In this document: positions 32,701 to 43,800 of the stretch, piece by piece
Layout of the letters: each line of letters begins with the position of its first letter
How positions within the stretch are numbered: position 1 is the stretch's first letter
Assembly (NCBI GenBank): GCA_030062745.1
Contig: CP099839.1
Location: 28,519,451-28,583,450 of the forward strand
DNA: 64,000 nucleotides
Direction: 5' to 3'
From: Capitulum mitella
Lineage: Eukaryota > Arthropoda > Thecostraca > Pollicipedomorpha > Pollicipedidae
Program-made: the position numbers and the translations under genes
The notes under the pieces: model-generated
The model's input: only the letters and a program-made list of their open reading frames with translations
Databases searched by the model: none
What the model was told of the DNA's origin: nothing

Positions 32701-34906
32701 AAAACTGCTCGGCATTGAGTGATCCATTCATTAAATATTTTTTGTTGCATGGGAAAGATTAAGCTGCGGTTAAATTCGGCATCATTTTAAATAACATTCA
32801 TATAACTTTATCGGACGTTTTTGCTTTATTCAAGCTGTGGAGCCGTAAGTGAGGAACCAAATAGTATTTGTAAAGTGCAGGAAGTGTCAAGTGGCAAAAC
32901 ATTGAATGCCCTGCAAACTTTGCTATGCGTGATTAATTAAATCGTTTGGCGCGTTTTGTCCGTGATTTAGCAGGTTACAGCGGACCAAAACCAGTAAATG
33001 GCAGGAAATAATTTTCGCTGGTTGAAATACCAACTTCCCGGTAACCAGCCTACCAATGAGGTATGTCGGTGATTGGTTCTCACCTCTTCTGAAGAACTCA
33101 TTTGGTCCTGGCGAACCCTAATTACACAGACATCCAATGCTGCCTTAAGAACGTTTTGAAAAATGAGAGTTTACTTAATATTGACATGTGAGTGAATGCA
33201 TTTGATCGTCATTTTAAGTGGCAGTCAGGTTTCAAATGGAATGTTCTATCGGCCTGACACCAGGAACTGCTCACACCGCATTCATCAGTCTGTGTACCGG
33301 CTAAACAACAAACATGGTGTTCCTCGGCTAATAACTGTTCGGCCGTGAGGCACCAAGCGAACTGTTACGTGAGGCGCAGTTGTCAGTGTAACGTGCAGAA
33401 GGTGGCTGGCTGTCCGAAGGCCGAATTGTAGTTTGATAATAGCGTTGCCGATGGTTCTCTGCGGTGGCGATGTAGCGTTGTTGCCAGTCAACAGCCAAGT
33501 CAAGTCAACACAACTTGCATACCTGCAAGTTGTGGGTCTTTCGCGTGATATAAGAATTTTGGAATATGGTATTTGTGCCCCCGAAAAGGAGCTTGGGTTT
33601 TCCGCTCTACCAAGAGCGGGGTTGTCGGTGAAAATCCTAGGCTTCCTTCGGGGCCGACAATTGGGCGAACAGGCCACAGAAACACTACATCAGCCAAACC
33701 AGCGTATCGCATTCAGCAAGCTCTCCACGAACTCAGATGTCAAAATATCCGTTTATTAAGCCGCATTTTACAAGCGATTTGAATATAAGGAATTGATGGT
33801 TTTATTAAATGTCTTATTTGTACGGGCATTTTAGGCGTGTTGTTTAAACCCTGGTTAGAGTCTAGTGAGTAGTGGGTTTTTATGTGGAGGATAGGACTAA
33901 GAAGACATTTGGGCGTTTCGCATTATATGGATATATACGTTTATATAGTCATTTGTCTGGGAGCGTAGCGTACCATTCCCCGCAGGCCGTGTTCATCTGC
34001 GACTGACAAGTCTAAAATATCAGAATGGTCACAAATGCGTGCCCTCCGGCACAGCTTCACTAAAAGTGACGAAACCGCTTTTGCCCGTGTTGCGCATTGT
34101 GGCAGTGTGGGTCTGTCATCGGTACAGAAAAGCCGAAGATGGTGTTCATTCGTTTCGAACGCTTGCAATGGTGGCCAATAAAATCAGAGTTCATGTCACG
34201 CGATGCTTGCGTGGCCCCTTATTCTGCCATTCAGGTACTCTAAATACTGGGAAGTTGTACTCAGGCGTGGAACCCGGCGGCTCGCAGTTGTATCCAGCAT
34301 GCGGCTAGTGTCAGAACGCGGTCTCGCGTACTTTAGACGGCAAACTATGCGTGAGGCCAGTGGAATAGCATACCCAGGACGACCGAGCGGATCGTATTTG
34401 CTGCGCTGTGTGATCCGACCATGTTACCCAGCTCGATTTACGGGACGCTGCGCTTATCCACGCAGAAACAAGGAAGTTTTCTTTGCCATGTGCATTCCCT
34501 TGCAGAAAGTCAGAAGTTTTTTCTTTGCAACGCTCACTTTTCTGGCTGGTACAGTGGTTTTCATGGAAAGGAATTCTGGTCACAGTAGTGAATGAGAGGG
34601 TCCTCAGGTCGCTGTGCAATGTCACCATATTTGACGAGTAGAGGTGGACTTGTCAAAAGATCGAGTCGTTCTACCGCATAATGGAAATGTGGATCATTAG
34701 ATCTGGGGCAGTTTTCGAAACATCGCGAAAGCCAGCGGTTCTGTAAAAAGGACGCACTCTTCCTGATGCGTATTTGACGGACTTCGACTGTGACATGGGC
34801 TACCTGGGTGGCGTTTGGAACTGAGTGTCTTTAGAATGACGATGTCTGGCTGAAGTCGTAAAACCTCCCATTTTGAAGCTCCAGTAAACGTCGTATGTCA
34901 CTGAAA

Positions 34907-34907
<1 letters not shown>

Positions 34908-34967
<60 letters not shown>

Positions 34968-35014
34968 TATGTATGTATATATATGTATATATATATATAT
35001 ATATATGTAATATA

Positions 35015-35061
<47 letters not shown>
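34908..35061. repeat. (AT)n microsatellite, interrupted
   Basis: A TA run of about 150 bp is broken by several TATGTA units. Confidence 0.95.
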
Positions 35062-35065
<4 letters not shown>

Positions 35066-35528
35066 ATCTACTAAAGAACGGACAAAGGTTAAAATGGTGA
35101 TAAACTTTGTAGATGGTGAGTAACTTAAGCCTTAATGACAAGAATAGTACACTTTCTAATTCGTTTATGTTCAGATTGATTAGTCTTTATTGCAACCTAC
35201 CTAAAATCTGAGCTATAAAGTCGGTGTTCTCGGTATCAACGACATTAAGTGTTACTATCAAAACTCATGTCCTATGTGTGTGGGTGGGGGGATAACAGTG
35301 AGTTGAAAGATGTGATGAGGTGTCATTGGACATTGGGTGCTGTGTTATGACGTGGAAAGTTTTCATCGCCGATGTTACATGGTGAAGACCTGGATGGCTG
35401 CAGGGCGGACGATTGAGCTTAACGTTGTGAGGCACCGGGCCGGGACGCCCCTGATCTTGGCCGTGATGTCTTAAGTGCCCGTGTTCGTTTGCTCGGAATA
35501 TGAACGCCCATCATTGGTATGCCTGTTC

Positions 35529-36062
35529 CGACGCGGCGTCTTCGAAACTGTTCGCGGTGATCGGCGCGGCGTCTTCGAACTGTTCGCGCTGATCGGCGCG
35601 GCGTCTTCGAGACTGTTCGCGGTGATCGGCGCGGGGTCTTCGAGACTGTTCGCGCTGATCGGCGCGGCGTCTTCGAAACTGTTCGCGCTGATCGGCGCGG
35701 CGTCTTCGAGACTGTTCGCGCTGATCGGCGCGGCGTCTTCGAAACTGTTCGCGCTGATCGGCGCGGTGTCTTCGAAACTGTTCGCGCTGATCGGCGCGGC
35801 GTCTTCGAAACTGTTCGCGCTGATCGGCGCGGTGTCTTCGAAACTGTTCGCGCTGATCGGCGCGGCGTCTTCGAAACTGTTCGCGCTGATCGGCGCGGCG
35901 TCTTCGAGACTGTTCGCGGTGATCGGCGCGGTGTCTTCGAAACTGTTCGCGCTGATCGGCGCGGCGTCTTCGAGACTGTTCGCGGTGATCGGCGCGGCGT
36001 CTTCGAGACTGTTCGCGGTGATCGGCGCGGTGTCTTCGAAACTGTTCGCGCTGATCGGCGGC
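35529..36062. repeat. 33-bp minisatellite, about 16 units
   Basis: The unit is GCGCTGATCGGCGCGGCG followed by TCTTCGAAACTGTTC (33 bp). Variants are GCGGTGATC for GCGCTGATC, GCGGTGTC for GCGGCGTC, and GAGACTG for GAAACTG. The period is a multiple of three, so long frames appear on both strands (a 233-codon + frame and 263- and 229-codon - frames), but all are made of the same 11-residue unit and are not evidence of a gene. One early unit is a base short. Confidence 0.95.
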
Positions 36063-36509
36063 GCGCCCCGAGTGCAGCGGCGTTCTCGACATTCCGGCCG
36101 GTACTGGTGGCCGGAATGTCGGCCTCCCGCCGAGGTGCGGCCGGCCGCGGCCCTTCGCGCGCCCGGCGTCGTTTAAATGCATGAAAACAGGATTGGTCAC
36201 TGCGCCCCATTAATCATGCTGCGTTAATGGCCCACCTGGACAAAAGGAGTCATTTTTCAGGATTGTTTACGCGGAGCCGACCGGGCGACGGCGCTGTTTG
36301 CCGGGAGTTTTAGCGCGGCACTCCGCCCGGTGCCGGCCGCCGGCCCGGGCGGCCGCGCCGTCCGCGCCCGGGCTCGGCCGCGTTTCGGCCCGGCCTGACC
36401 TGACCTGGACTCCGGCGTGGCCCGGGCTAGGTCCGCCGCGCGTGCCTGGTGCAGGGAGGTGTTTCGTTTGTGTCGGAGTGCTGCCGAGGCCGTCCACAAA
36501 TCTGCAGAG
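36063..36509 (+). promoter_or_regulatory. GC-rich island ending in a strong splice donor (candidate untranslated first exon)
   Basis: CpG- and GGCC-dense DNA at 36240-36460 leads to TCTGCAGA|gtaagt with the donor GT at 36509-36510. A CpG island followed by a near-consensus donor inside a long intron resembles an internal promoter with a non-coding first exon. A second GC island follows at 36640-36975. No transcript evidence was available. Confidence 0.25.
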
Positions 36510-38297
36510 TAAGTAACGCCTGTCGCGATTTTTTTCCCAAAAAATTGCCCGTAACGTAGATGTCGGATGAAAAATGACATCCCCGAGCGTTTTGCTGGCG
36601 CATGCAGCATCCTTGGTCGGTGATGTGTGTTGCAGAAACTCCCGGCCACTTTGTTTTTTGGTGACCAATGCGTGCTGAACACCGCTGGCCATCGCCATGG
36701 CCACCGCCGGCCGCTGTTCAGCTCGGCAATGGGCGGACTGCGCTTCTGCCCTTCGATGATTCTTCAATTTGAGGCCCGTCGCGGACGATCCTCTGTAGTT
36801 GGGTTTGGGTTTTACGGGCCGTACGTGGACGGGCTGACGTGTTCGCAGCCTGGCCATCGTCGATTCGTCCAGCGTCGGTCGCGGCCAGCGCGGCGGCCAA
36901 TCGACGCACAGAGGCTGCTTCCTCCCCTCCCCGGACCCCGCAGCGGGCGGGACCGTCGGCCGCCAGCGCGGTTATAGAGGTGCAGCACGAAAACAGATGT
37001 ATGTGCGACTTTTCGTGATTCAAGACTGTGAATGACTTATTGTGCTCGTTGGATTAAATATGTTCCAACTGTGGCGGACTAGGCAGAAGGGAAGGGGCGT
37101 TTAACGCCCTCCACGCGTCTTTCTCGTGACCCATTTGCCTGATTCTGGCGACTTAAACGGCATTATATAGCTCCGAACCGTGTGATACTGCGGCTTATGC
37201 ATTTTTTTTTAACTTTTGGGTCACTGATGACGTCACAGGTCAGATCTGACACCCAAAAGTAACCTTCTCCAAAGTTGCCTAATCGCAATTAAAAGCTGAC
37301 CGAGACTGAAGCTGGCATGGCAGTATGTGTCTGACGGCTTGGTCTCATTTTCTGAGTGACGTATGAACCAAGGTCATCAAAAATTGGTCACAATCTGGGT
37401 CACGTTTGACGTCCATAATGACGGGGTATGCAATTCATATTTCCGGGTCCGTTGGACACCGAGATTCGAAAACAGAAAAACACGCTTTCAAAGAGCCTTA
37501 TGCACAAAAAGGTTCTGAAAAAGCTCCGATTACCGTGCACATGCATTGTTGCAACATTTTGTAGTTTCATACTCGGAGTATCACGAGAACGCTAGTAACC
37601 TCCAGCTTGCACCTCTGGATGACCCTAGATGTCAATTTTTACAGTGTTGCACACTTTCACGGATTGTTGCACTACGTTGCAGAGACCGATAGTCATCCGG
37701 AACGTGAGACGGACGCCACCAGTTTATTCGCTAAGCTGAAACCTGCATAAAACTGCCTAGGTCAAACTACAAAGTGATGTTGCACTGTCGCAAGAACTTG
37801 CTGTGTAAGCTGTACTTGCGGTATGTTGCACGAACATTCGATAATCTAAACGGCGATATCCAAAAAAGGTGTTCAGTTCCTTTTCTAAAGTATATTCGCA
37901 CCCTGGAAATGGAAAATACATGCTTCACTCACGATGATCACATTCTCATTTCTCTGGTATGATATGATTTTGCTCTTCCAAGAAAAGAAGCGAATGTGCC
38001 ATTTCAGTTCCGATTAATTTGGAAACGGCTGTTCAGAAAGGATCGATGAATTCTTATAACTCGGATATAATGAAGTATGGCAGTTTTATTACTCTGATGT
38101 AATGAAGCAATTGATGCATGTTAATTGGGATATCTATATGTGGTGAAACATAATTTCCGAACATCTGATGCCTTTTGTCAGACATGTGAAGAAAAGGTGT
38201 CATTTGGGCCCCACTTGATTAAATTTTCGGGTTGTGCCGTGGTATAACGTTTCCCATGATAAACCCCATGCTAGGGAGGGTATGGCTATGGAGGGTA

Positions 38298-38370
38298 CGG
38301 TATGGCTCTCAGCTAATGCCGATGCCATTGAAAATGTGTTGGGAGTGACCGTTTTTTGCTGGGCTCTGAA
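38298..38370. repeat. 73-bp perfect local duplication, copy 1
   Basis: CGGTATGGCTCTCAGC through GGGCTCTGAA is identical to 39282-39354, 984 bp downstream in direct orientation. It is preceded here by short GGAGGGTA(C/T)GG repeats. Confidence 0.95.
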
Positions 38371-39281
38371 TGCGATGAGAAATCGTGACGTTATGAAGAG
38401 TGCTGATTAGCAAGACATGAATTTCGACATCTTACTTTGGAAAACTTGTTATTCTCTTGGCTTGTTATGGTACTTAATTTCCGTGACGGATGGAGATTGG
38501 GTCTTCCATCACCAGGTACGATTGTGAACATCTGGTTGCTATTACATTGTCCATATTGTAGGATTCTATATGTTCTTTTAGCCAAGCTGATTCGTATTTA
38601 AGTTTGGTTTGTTTGATGTTCGTAATGTTTACATATTAGTCTGGTTACAATGTTGTGATATTTTCACCTTTCCTCCATGGGACTGTTTGGAGAAAGACGC
38701 GTCAGAGTGTAATGGATGTTTGAACATTCCTGTTGTTCGATATTTGTAGACACTGTCCTCGATCCGCCCAGAGTCGTTCTCCCCGGCTCGGATCCGGCCG
38801 CCAGTCGCGACATTTTGCCGCTCCGGCTACAGCCGGCGCGAAACAGTCCCGGCAATCGAGAGTACATCAACCTGAGATGCACGCTCAGTTACTGTGTTCC
38901 CGAGCCAGTTTGCGTTGTACATGAAAACGACTGAATTATCGGACTCGTTAACATTATTTTTCCTTTTTACACAGCTTGTGGTTGTCCAGCACAGGCATGA
39001 TTGTCGCTTCTAACTCTCTGATAGCTTGGTGCTATTTATTTTGCTTGGATGACTTGGTCCAGGCGCAGACAGGGAGACGACATTGTGCTGTCGTGGACCG
39101 TGGTCTTTGGTGTTGGCTTGGAATGTCGATGTATTTCCTGGAGGCTACGGTTACTTTTCATCTGCTTTTCGATCGTGTTTGATAATGGAGCCCATTATTA
39201 CCCCATTAGGCCCCCGTCATTACGTGCGCTATCAGCGCCGATAGAGCTTCGGGCGCAGGAGTTTGATGCGATGGAGACAGC

Positions 39282-39354
39282 CGGTATGGCTCTCAGCTAA
39301 TGCCGATGCCATTGAAAATGTGTTGGGAGTGACCGTTTTTTGCTGGGCTCTGAA
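39282..39354. repeat. 73-bp perfect local duplication, copy 2
   Basis: Direct copy of 38298-38370 with no mismatch visible. The sequence between the copies (38371-39281) is not duplicated and contains no recognised gene. Confidence 0.95.
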
Positions 39355-39899
39355 ATGCTGTTAGCGGTTTAGTCAGTTCATGAAACATAGCTAGCGCACT
39401 TGTCTGAGCTTTCACGACGTTTTCACGTAACTGACGGGTTCCTTGATTTTTGGCCCATTTTTATAATAAGTACACGTTAATGCTTCACAAATTGACGCAC
39501 TTAATTGGTTTGTTCGAAATGAACTTGCTGGACATTGGACGTACTCGTATAATTAGACATACCATTCCACACCAGTGAAGTTTTCGTGGATTGCCCCAAG
39601 TCTGTATGTTTATTGATTTTGTTATCTGGTAAGAATCGTAGACTCTATGGGTGCTCTGACGTCATGAGCAGTCAGCATGATCATGACGCGAGGCATAGGT
39701 ATTTTCACATGTGACTATATTTGTGAATTCGGTTGTGTTCTAAAGATTCCTGCGATCATAATTGGTTTTCCTGTCTCTTGGTACCGAAATGGCTAACTTT
39801 AGTCAATTGGTACACAAATATGGTGTACAGCACGATGTACACCATGTTTGGTACGCCTGTGAAGTGCGATAAATTGGAGGACGAAGGGCAGCGAGATAT

Positions 39900-40342
39900 T
39901 GCGGAGGTGCCTGCGGTGGGCGTGTGAGCAGGCGGCGCGCAGCCGGCCGCGATACGGGCCGGCGGGGCCGGGAAAGCCGAGCGCGACCGGCCGGCCGCCG
40001 ACGGCCGGCCCAATCGGCGGACGCCCACGCGACGATAGCGGCGCTTCTGCCGGAGCACGTGTCGATACGGGTCCGATGGTGGCCGGCCGAGCACGCCGCC
40101 GCAGGCCGTGCCGGACGGCCGGACCGGCCGCAGCGCCGCCGGTGCGCTCCGAGGCACCCGCCGGCCGCGGCCTGTGTCCCCGCCGCAGGGCCGGCGTCGC
40201 CGGCGCGGAGGCCGCTCACCAGTCGTGCTCCGAACTCCAGTTAACGACTGTTGAGCTGTGGGTGGCGCTGGTTATTGTCTGTGGAGGGATATTTCGCTGT
40301 TTGGTGTCTGTTGACCGCCGAGGGGCGCGGACAGTCCACGCC
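39900..40342 (+). promoter_or_regulatory. cnc: CpG island: candidate alternative cnc promoter
   Basis: GGCCGG/CGCC-dense DNA begins abruptly at about 39900 after AT-rich intron and continues to about 40225, then a less GC-rich leader runs to the ATG at 40343. Its position just before the Neh2 exon parallels the separate promoter arrangement of NRF2-type transcripts. The frame is open upstream and includes another ATG near 40076, so the true start is uncertain. Confidence 0.4.
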
Positions 40343-40378
40343 ATGCGTTGCCTTATCGCCAGATCCCTCTCGCCTCAG
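40343..40378 (+). CDS. cnc: Candidate alternative first coding exon of cnc (NRF2-like start)
   Basis: ATG with a purine at -3 encodes MRCLIARSLSPQ and reaches a good donor, CAG|gtcagt, in phase 0. It splices in frame to the exon at 40665, giving SLSPQ-DAEAIEVLLKQDVDLG. Vertebrate NRF2 exon 1 is likewise a very short coding exon (ending GLPSQ) joined to QDMDLIDILWRQDIDLG. The product would lack the ER-anchor exon and be a soluble, KEAP1-controlled form. Translation from the upstream in-frame ATG near 40076 is possible and would add a hydrophobic stretch. The exon is predicted only from splice signals, phase and this structural parallel. Confidence 0.45.
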
Positions 40379-40664
40379 GTCAGTAGTAAACGATGTGCGG
40401 CGTTAATAGTAAGGCCGTGATGCACGTCGATTGTGTAACTTGCCAGTGACCACCGTCCGAATGTTCCATCACTTATGTTTCATGAGTTAGTTCTCGCCGA
40501 AGTGCTGCTTCCATAAACGTGTCGTTTGTTTCTCCCCAGCGCTGACTGACACCCAGAGACCAGCGAGGGCCTACCCCGCCTGTTCCGACGGTTCGGGAGG
40601 CTGTGGGGCCGCTTGTTGCCGCCGTTCAGGACCGACAGTGACCGCCCGCCCTCTGTGCCGGCAG

Positions 40665-40802
40665 GACGCGGAGGCGATCGAGGTTCTGCTGAAGCAGGAC
40701 GTCGACCTGGGGCTGACCCGTGACGACCTTGACCCGATCAGGTCGTTCTCGGACGATTTCGAGGATGAGAACGGGTTGGCGCTGGACAAGCCCCAGCAGG
40801 AG
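40665..40802 (+). CDS. cnc: cnc coding exon 2: Neh2 DLG (low-affinity KEAP1-binding) exon
   Basis: Acceptor GTGCCGGCAG|GAC and donor GAG|gtaacg bound 46 codons in phase 0. The product starts DAEAIEVLLKQDVDLGLTRD, which lines up with human NRF2 MDLIDILWRQDIDLGVSRE and the equivalent NRF1 segment. The acidic-aromatic helix and DLG triplet (protein residues 235-237 in the long form) form the 'latch' contacted by one KEAP1 Kelch domain. The family's key residues Q-D-x-D-L-G are intact. The acidic tail (SDDFEDENG) replaces the lysine-bearing helix of vertebrate NRF2: the segment after DLG has few lysines, so ubiquitination sites may lie elsewhere. Confidence 0.88.
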
Positions 40803-40987
40803 GTAACGGCGCGGCTGTCGCCCGATGGACGACACCGACGACACCGAGCGGCGACTAGTTAACCCGAACAGTTTATGCGATGTGCGGCCCGTTTTACTTG
40901 ATTCCGTCTGGTAATATGGTCTGTTAATGATATTGTGGTGATGTGATGGTTTGATGTACATTTTCGTCCGTTACTTTGATTGTTCTG

Positions 40988-41130
40988 ATTAAGAGCGAGG
41001 CAGAAAGCGGAATGAGTCGTATTACAAGTAGCAGAAGAAATCAGATTGAGCGGCCTGCCCGGCCATGGTGCCTTCTGGATGTTGATAACGCCGCAACCAC
41101 GGGGGCACTGAATCATTTGATTCTTTAAAT
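40988..41130 (+). repeat. Diverged intronic repeat, copy 2
   Basis: Counterpart of 19115-19285, starting about 185 bp after the Neh2 exon. The shared core is AGCAGAAGAAA then GCGGCCTGCCCGGCCAT and CTTCTGGA, with looser similarity around TTCTTTAAATTTCATGT. Confidence 0.5.
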
Positions 41131-41747
41131 TTCATGTACTCACACTTTCATTGGGTGAGTTTCAAGCTGTTTCTTTCCCCCATAGCTTTCTCCTGTCTAC
41201 TCTCTTATACCCACTGAGAGCTATTTTCCTGCGGATGTTTTTAAACCGCTGAATAATGACAGCGAACGATGTCACGGGCGCGCGTGACATTTAACTTTGG
41301 AATTCTTGGGATGCAAAATGTGGAAGTACATGCATTGTAAGTTTTAGATTCGTTTTGATTTGATACCGTTTGTTTTGCAAAATGCATAAAAGGAAAGTAA
41401 TGATAGGAACATCAATGAAATAGTCCTGGCTTGTCACGTGCCCTACATGGCGTCTTACTGGTACTTAGCTGAATTAAATGATTCCGTTTTGAAGACTGCA
41501 CAGCGAAATCGCGGAACAGGTTAATTGTTGCAACTCGTTACCATTTTCATACCGTTTTCATGATTTGAGTGTTCGACGTATGTGTGTTTTGTCAACCTCT
41601 GTGCGGACAGCGAGAAGCATATTCATGAACTTTGCTGTAATGTTATGTTTTTGTTTCCATGCGTAATCCTCTGTGTTTCGTTGTGTGCGTCTTGTGTGAT
41701 TGAGTGTGTGTAGTCCTTTGTGCGCTGGTTGTTGCCGTTTTTAACAG

Positions 41748-41807
41748 TTGGCCAGTGGCCGAGCGGCCGATGACAGTGAGGAGGCGGACCGCCTCGTTTG
41801 CAGGCCG
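41748..41807 (+). CDS. Possible optional 60-bp cnc microexon
   Basis: A strong acceptor, TGCCGTTTTTAACAG, is followed by 20 codons (LASGRAADDSEEADRLVCRP) and a donor gtgata, all in phase 0, so it could be included or skipped between exons 2 and 3 without a frame change. The acidic content suits the neighbouring Neh2 linker. There is no family signature, and the donor is mediocre. Confidence 0.3.
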
Positions 41808-42903
41808 GTGATAGGAATCTTATCGGCCGGTCGCGCGGTGACTGGGCACATCCGGCGCATGTTTCCTCAGCGCCGATCGGCAGCCGCCCCGCCGCATGGA
41901 CGTCGTCCGACACAGGGCCGGTGTGGGTCGCAGACCAGCCGAACGTTTCCTCAGCTGTGTCTGCCGAAGCGTCTGCCCTTGAGATCCCGTGCGGGTGCAA
42001 TGTGAGGTCCGTCTCTCGCTGTCATTAGGGTGACCCGAGTGGCTAGGGAGGAGCGAGTGGTCGTTTCGCATTAGGAACATCGTTAGTCTGTTCCACCGTC
42101 TTTAGTTGTGATGCTGGTCAACTGCATTTGCCGGTGTTGGTGTGTGCTCTCTGGCTTTTACGTTACGGCATACGTCATGAGGGAGAAGTGAACCATGTTG
42201 GCAGGACTAATTGGATTGGTATTTACCATTCCCCTTGTGTCCACTTTTGGTCCTGTTGGTTTTTGTTCGCAGTGAGTTCCAGCGCTGGTCGTCGCATGGT
42301 ATCCAGAGGCTGCTTTTCTGCGCAGTTCGTTCAAGACGGACACTCGTCGTGCATATTTGTTTTGAACGACTGCTGCTGCCCACTCGTAGACGGATGAATG
42401 AGTGTCGTTAACCGTAATACCCGAGCCATATTTGGAGGGCCAAATTGCACGTCACCTGATGTGTTCCTCGTTATGCACGGAGCCACCGTTGGCCGCGTCT
42501 GCCGTCGTTATGTGCTGTGAGTCGGCCAACCATGTCGGGACCACCTGGTTTCTCGGACACCTCATCACGAGCTCGCTTTGGTGATCCGCCTGCTGCTACT
42601 CGGACCGGACGATGTCATGACAGCGCAAGCGCTGTCCCAGCGTCCCACGTGCAGGCGCTGCTGGCGCCCCAGGCCTCCTGTGTTTCGCAGTGTCCGGCTC
42701 CCGCCAGGTGCGTGTCGGCGTCAGGTGCCCGGCTCCATTCGCCTGTGGCCGCTGGCGGTGCCGGCCGCCGGCGTGTGACCGCGGCCGTGACTCCGGACGC
42801 GGCTGCGCGGCGGCGGCGACGCCTTTGTCCTCGGCGGCGGCGGCCAGGTGCTGCCGCCCGCCGACCCCGCCTGCGACTGACGCTGTTCACCGCTCGCCCG
42901 CAG

Positions 42904-43027
42904 TGGTCGGAGCCGCCGCCGCCGGTCGCCGACGGCGGCGCCCAGCCGGCCGACGACGACGACGACGACGACCCGCTGCGCGAGCTCTGGGCCGGACTGG
43001 ACTACGCCGCCGTCGACTCGGAGACAG
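42904..43027 (+). CDS. cnc: cnc coding exon 3: acidic linker and first half of the ETGE motif
   Basis: Acceptor CGCTCGCCCGCAG|TGG and donor ACAG|gtgact bound 124 nt entered in phase 0 and left in phase 1. The 41 complete codons read WSEPPPPVADGG..., then seven consecutive Asp, PLRELWAGLDYAAVDSET, with one G left over. That G joins GG of the exon at 51499 to make Gly and complete DSETGEYVP. Vertebrate NRF2 has LDEETGEFLP, the 'hinge' bound tightly by the second KEAP1 Kelch domain. The open frame continues upstream to 42517, so an alternative acceptor cannot be excluded, but the chosen one has a fair pyrimidine tract and keeps the frame. Confidence 0.8.
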
Positions 43028-43559
43028 GTGACTGACGGCGGACGGTGGTCCGGTGGCTGCGGCGGTGGCCGGGTCACGGCGCAGGCGCGCCGCGCCCGGC
43101 CCAGCCGTTCAGCCGCCGCCAGTCATTAGTCATTTGGCTGTATTCTTTCCATCGCATCAATAGGTAAGATAGAGAATTCATTAATCACCGGCTCTGGCCA
43201 GGGGTCCCGTGTATGTAACAAAGGCTCCGGCCTGAAAGCTTTTTATGCGCGTCGTTAATAGATGGACGGAGCGAGGTCCTTCGCATCTGGTGCGCGGGCG
43301 GCGGCGGCGGCGCCCGCGGCGCCGTCTCCCGGTTGCACTGTTCCCGTGACGCCGGCTGCACGCTCGGACCGCGTGTGTAATTACGCCGGCCGGGCGGACG
43401 GCGGCGCCGCGCCTCCATTGTGCGGCGGCCGGCGGCATCATCTGGCGGCCGCCAGCGCCGGAGACACGGCGGCCGGGCGTGACGCGCCGCCGCCGGACGC
43501 CGCTCCGCCCCCCCAATGCCCCGCCGGCGCCGGACCCTGGGCCGCCGAGTCCCGGCGTC

Positions 43560-43800
43560 TGATGCTCCAGCTGACGCTCCAGGTCCGGCTCCGGGTGCTG
43601 CTCCGGCTCCGAACGCTTCTCCAGTTCCGTCTCCGAGCGCCGCTCCAGTTCCGGGCGCTGCTCCGGCTCCAACTCCGGACGTTGCTTCAGCTTCGAACGC
43701 TGCTCCAGCTTCGGACGCTGCTCCAGCCCCGGTTCCGGGCGTCGCTCCAGCTCCAGCTACGGCCGCCGCTCCAGCTCCAGCTCCGGCTCCTGCCGGGGGG
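43560..43800. repeat. GC-rich short-period minisatellite
   Basis: Imperfect 6- to 24-bp repeats of GCTCC(A/G)G(C/T)TCC type are followed by a G-run. The Ala/Pro-rich and Ser/Trp/Arg-rich frames across it are artefacts. Confidence 0.8.

Larger units (their letters stand above)
16950..40664 (+). other. cnc intron 1 (about 23.7 kb)
   Basis: The intron runs from gtaacc to CCGGCAG, phase 0. It holds the foldback-like element, tRNA-derived SINE, microsatellites, long inverted repeat, 33-bp minisatellite, 73-bp duplication and the candidate second first exon listed separately. The remaining stretches 16950-19110, 19290-21210, 23065-23515, 23650-25040, 25615-27485, 27745-30880, 32705-34905, 35065-35525 and 36980-38295 contain only short, overlapping frames without domain signatures. 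37080-37760 is rich in TGACC/GGTCA motifs and begins at GCGTTTAACGCCC, so it may be an old transposon relic without visible ends. Confidence 0.75.
40803..42903 (+). other. cnc intron 2 (about 2.1 kb)
   Basis: gtaacg to CCCGCAG, phase 0. It contains the second copy of the intronic repeat (40988-41130) and a possible optional microexon (41748-41807). The rest shows no gene. Confidence 0.75.

Noticed and set aside
35419-36210. 263-, 229- and 233-codon frames on both strands
   Set aside because: All are translations of the same 33-bp minisatellite; the period, a multiple of three, keeps several frames open.
42517-42903. 5' extension of the exon 3 open frame as coding
   Set aside because: The open frame is Arg/Ala low complexity and a good acceptor at 42903 restores phase with exon 2; retained only as an alternative.
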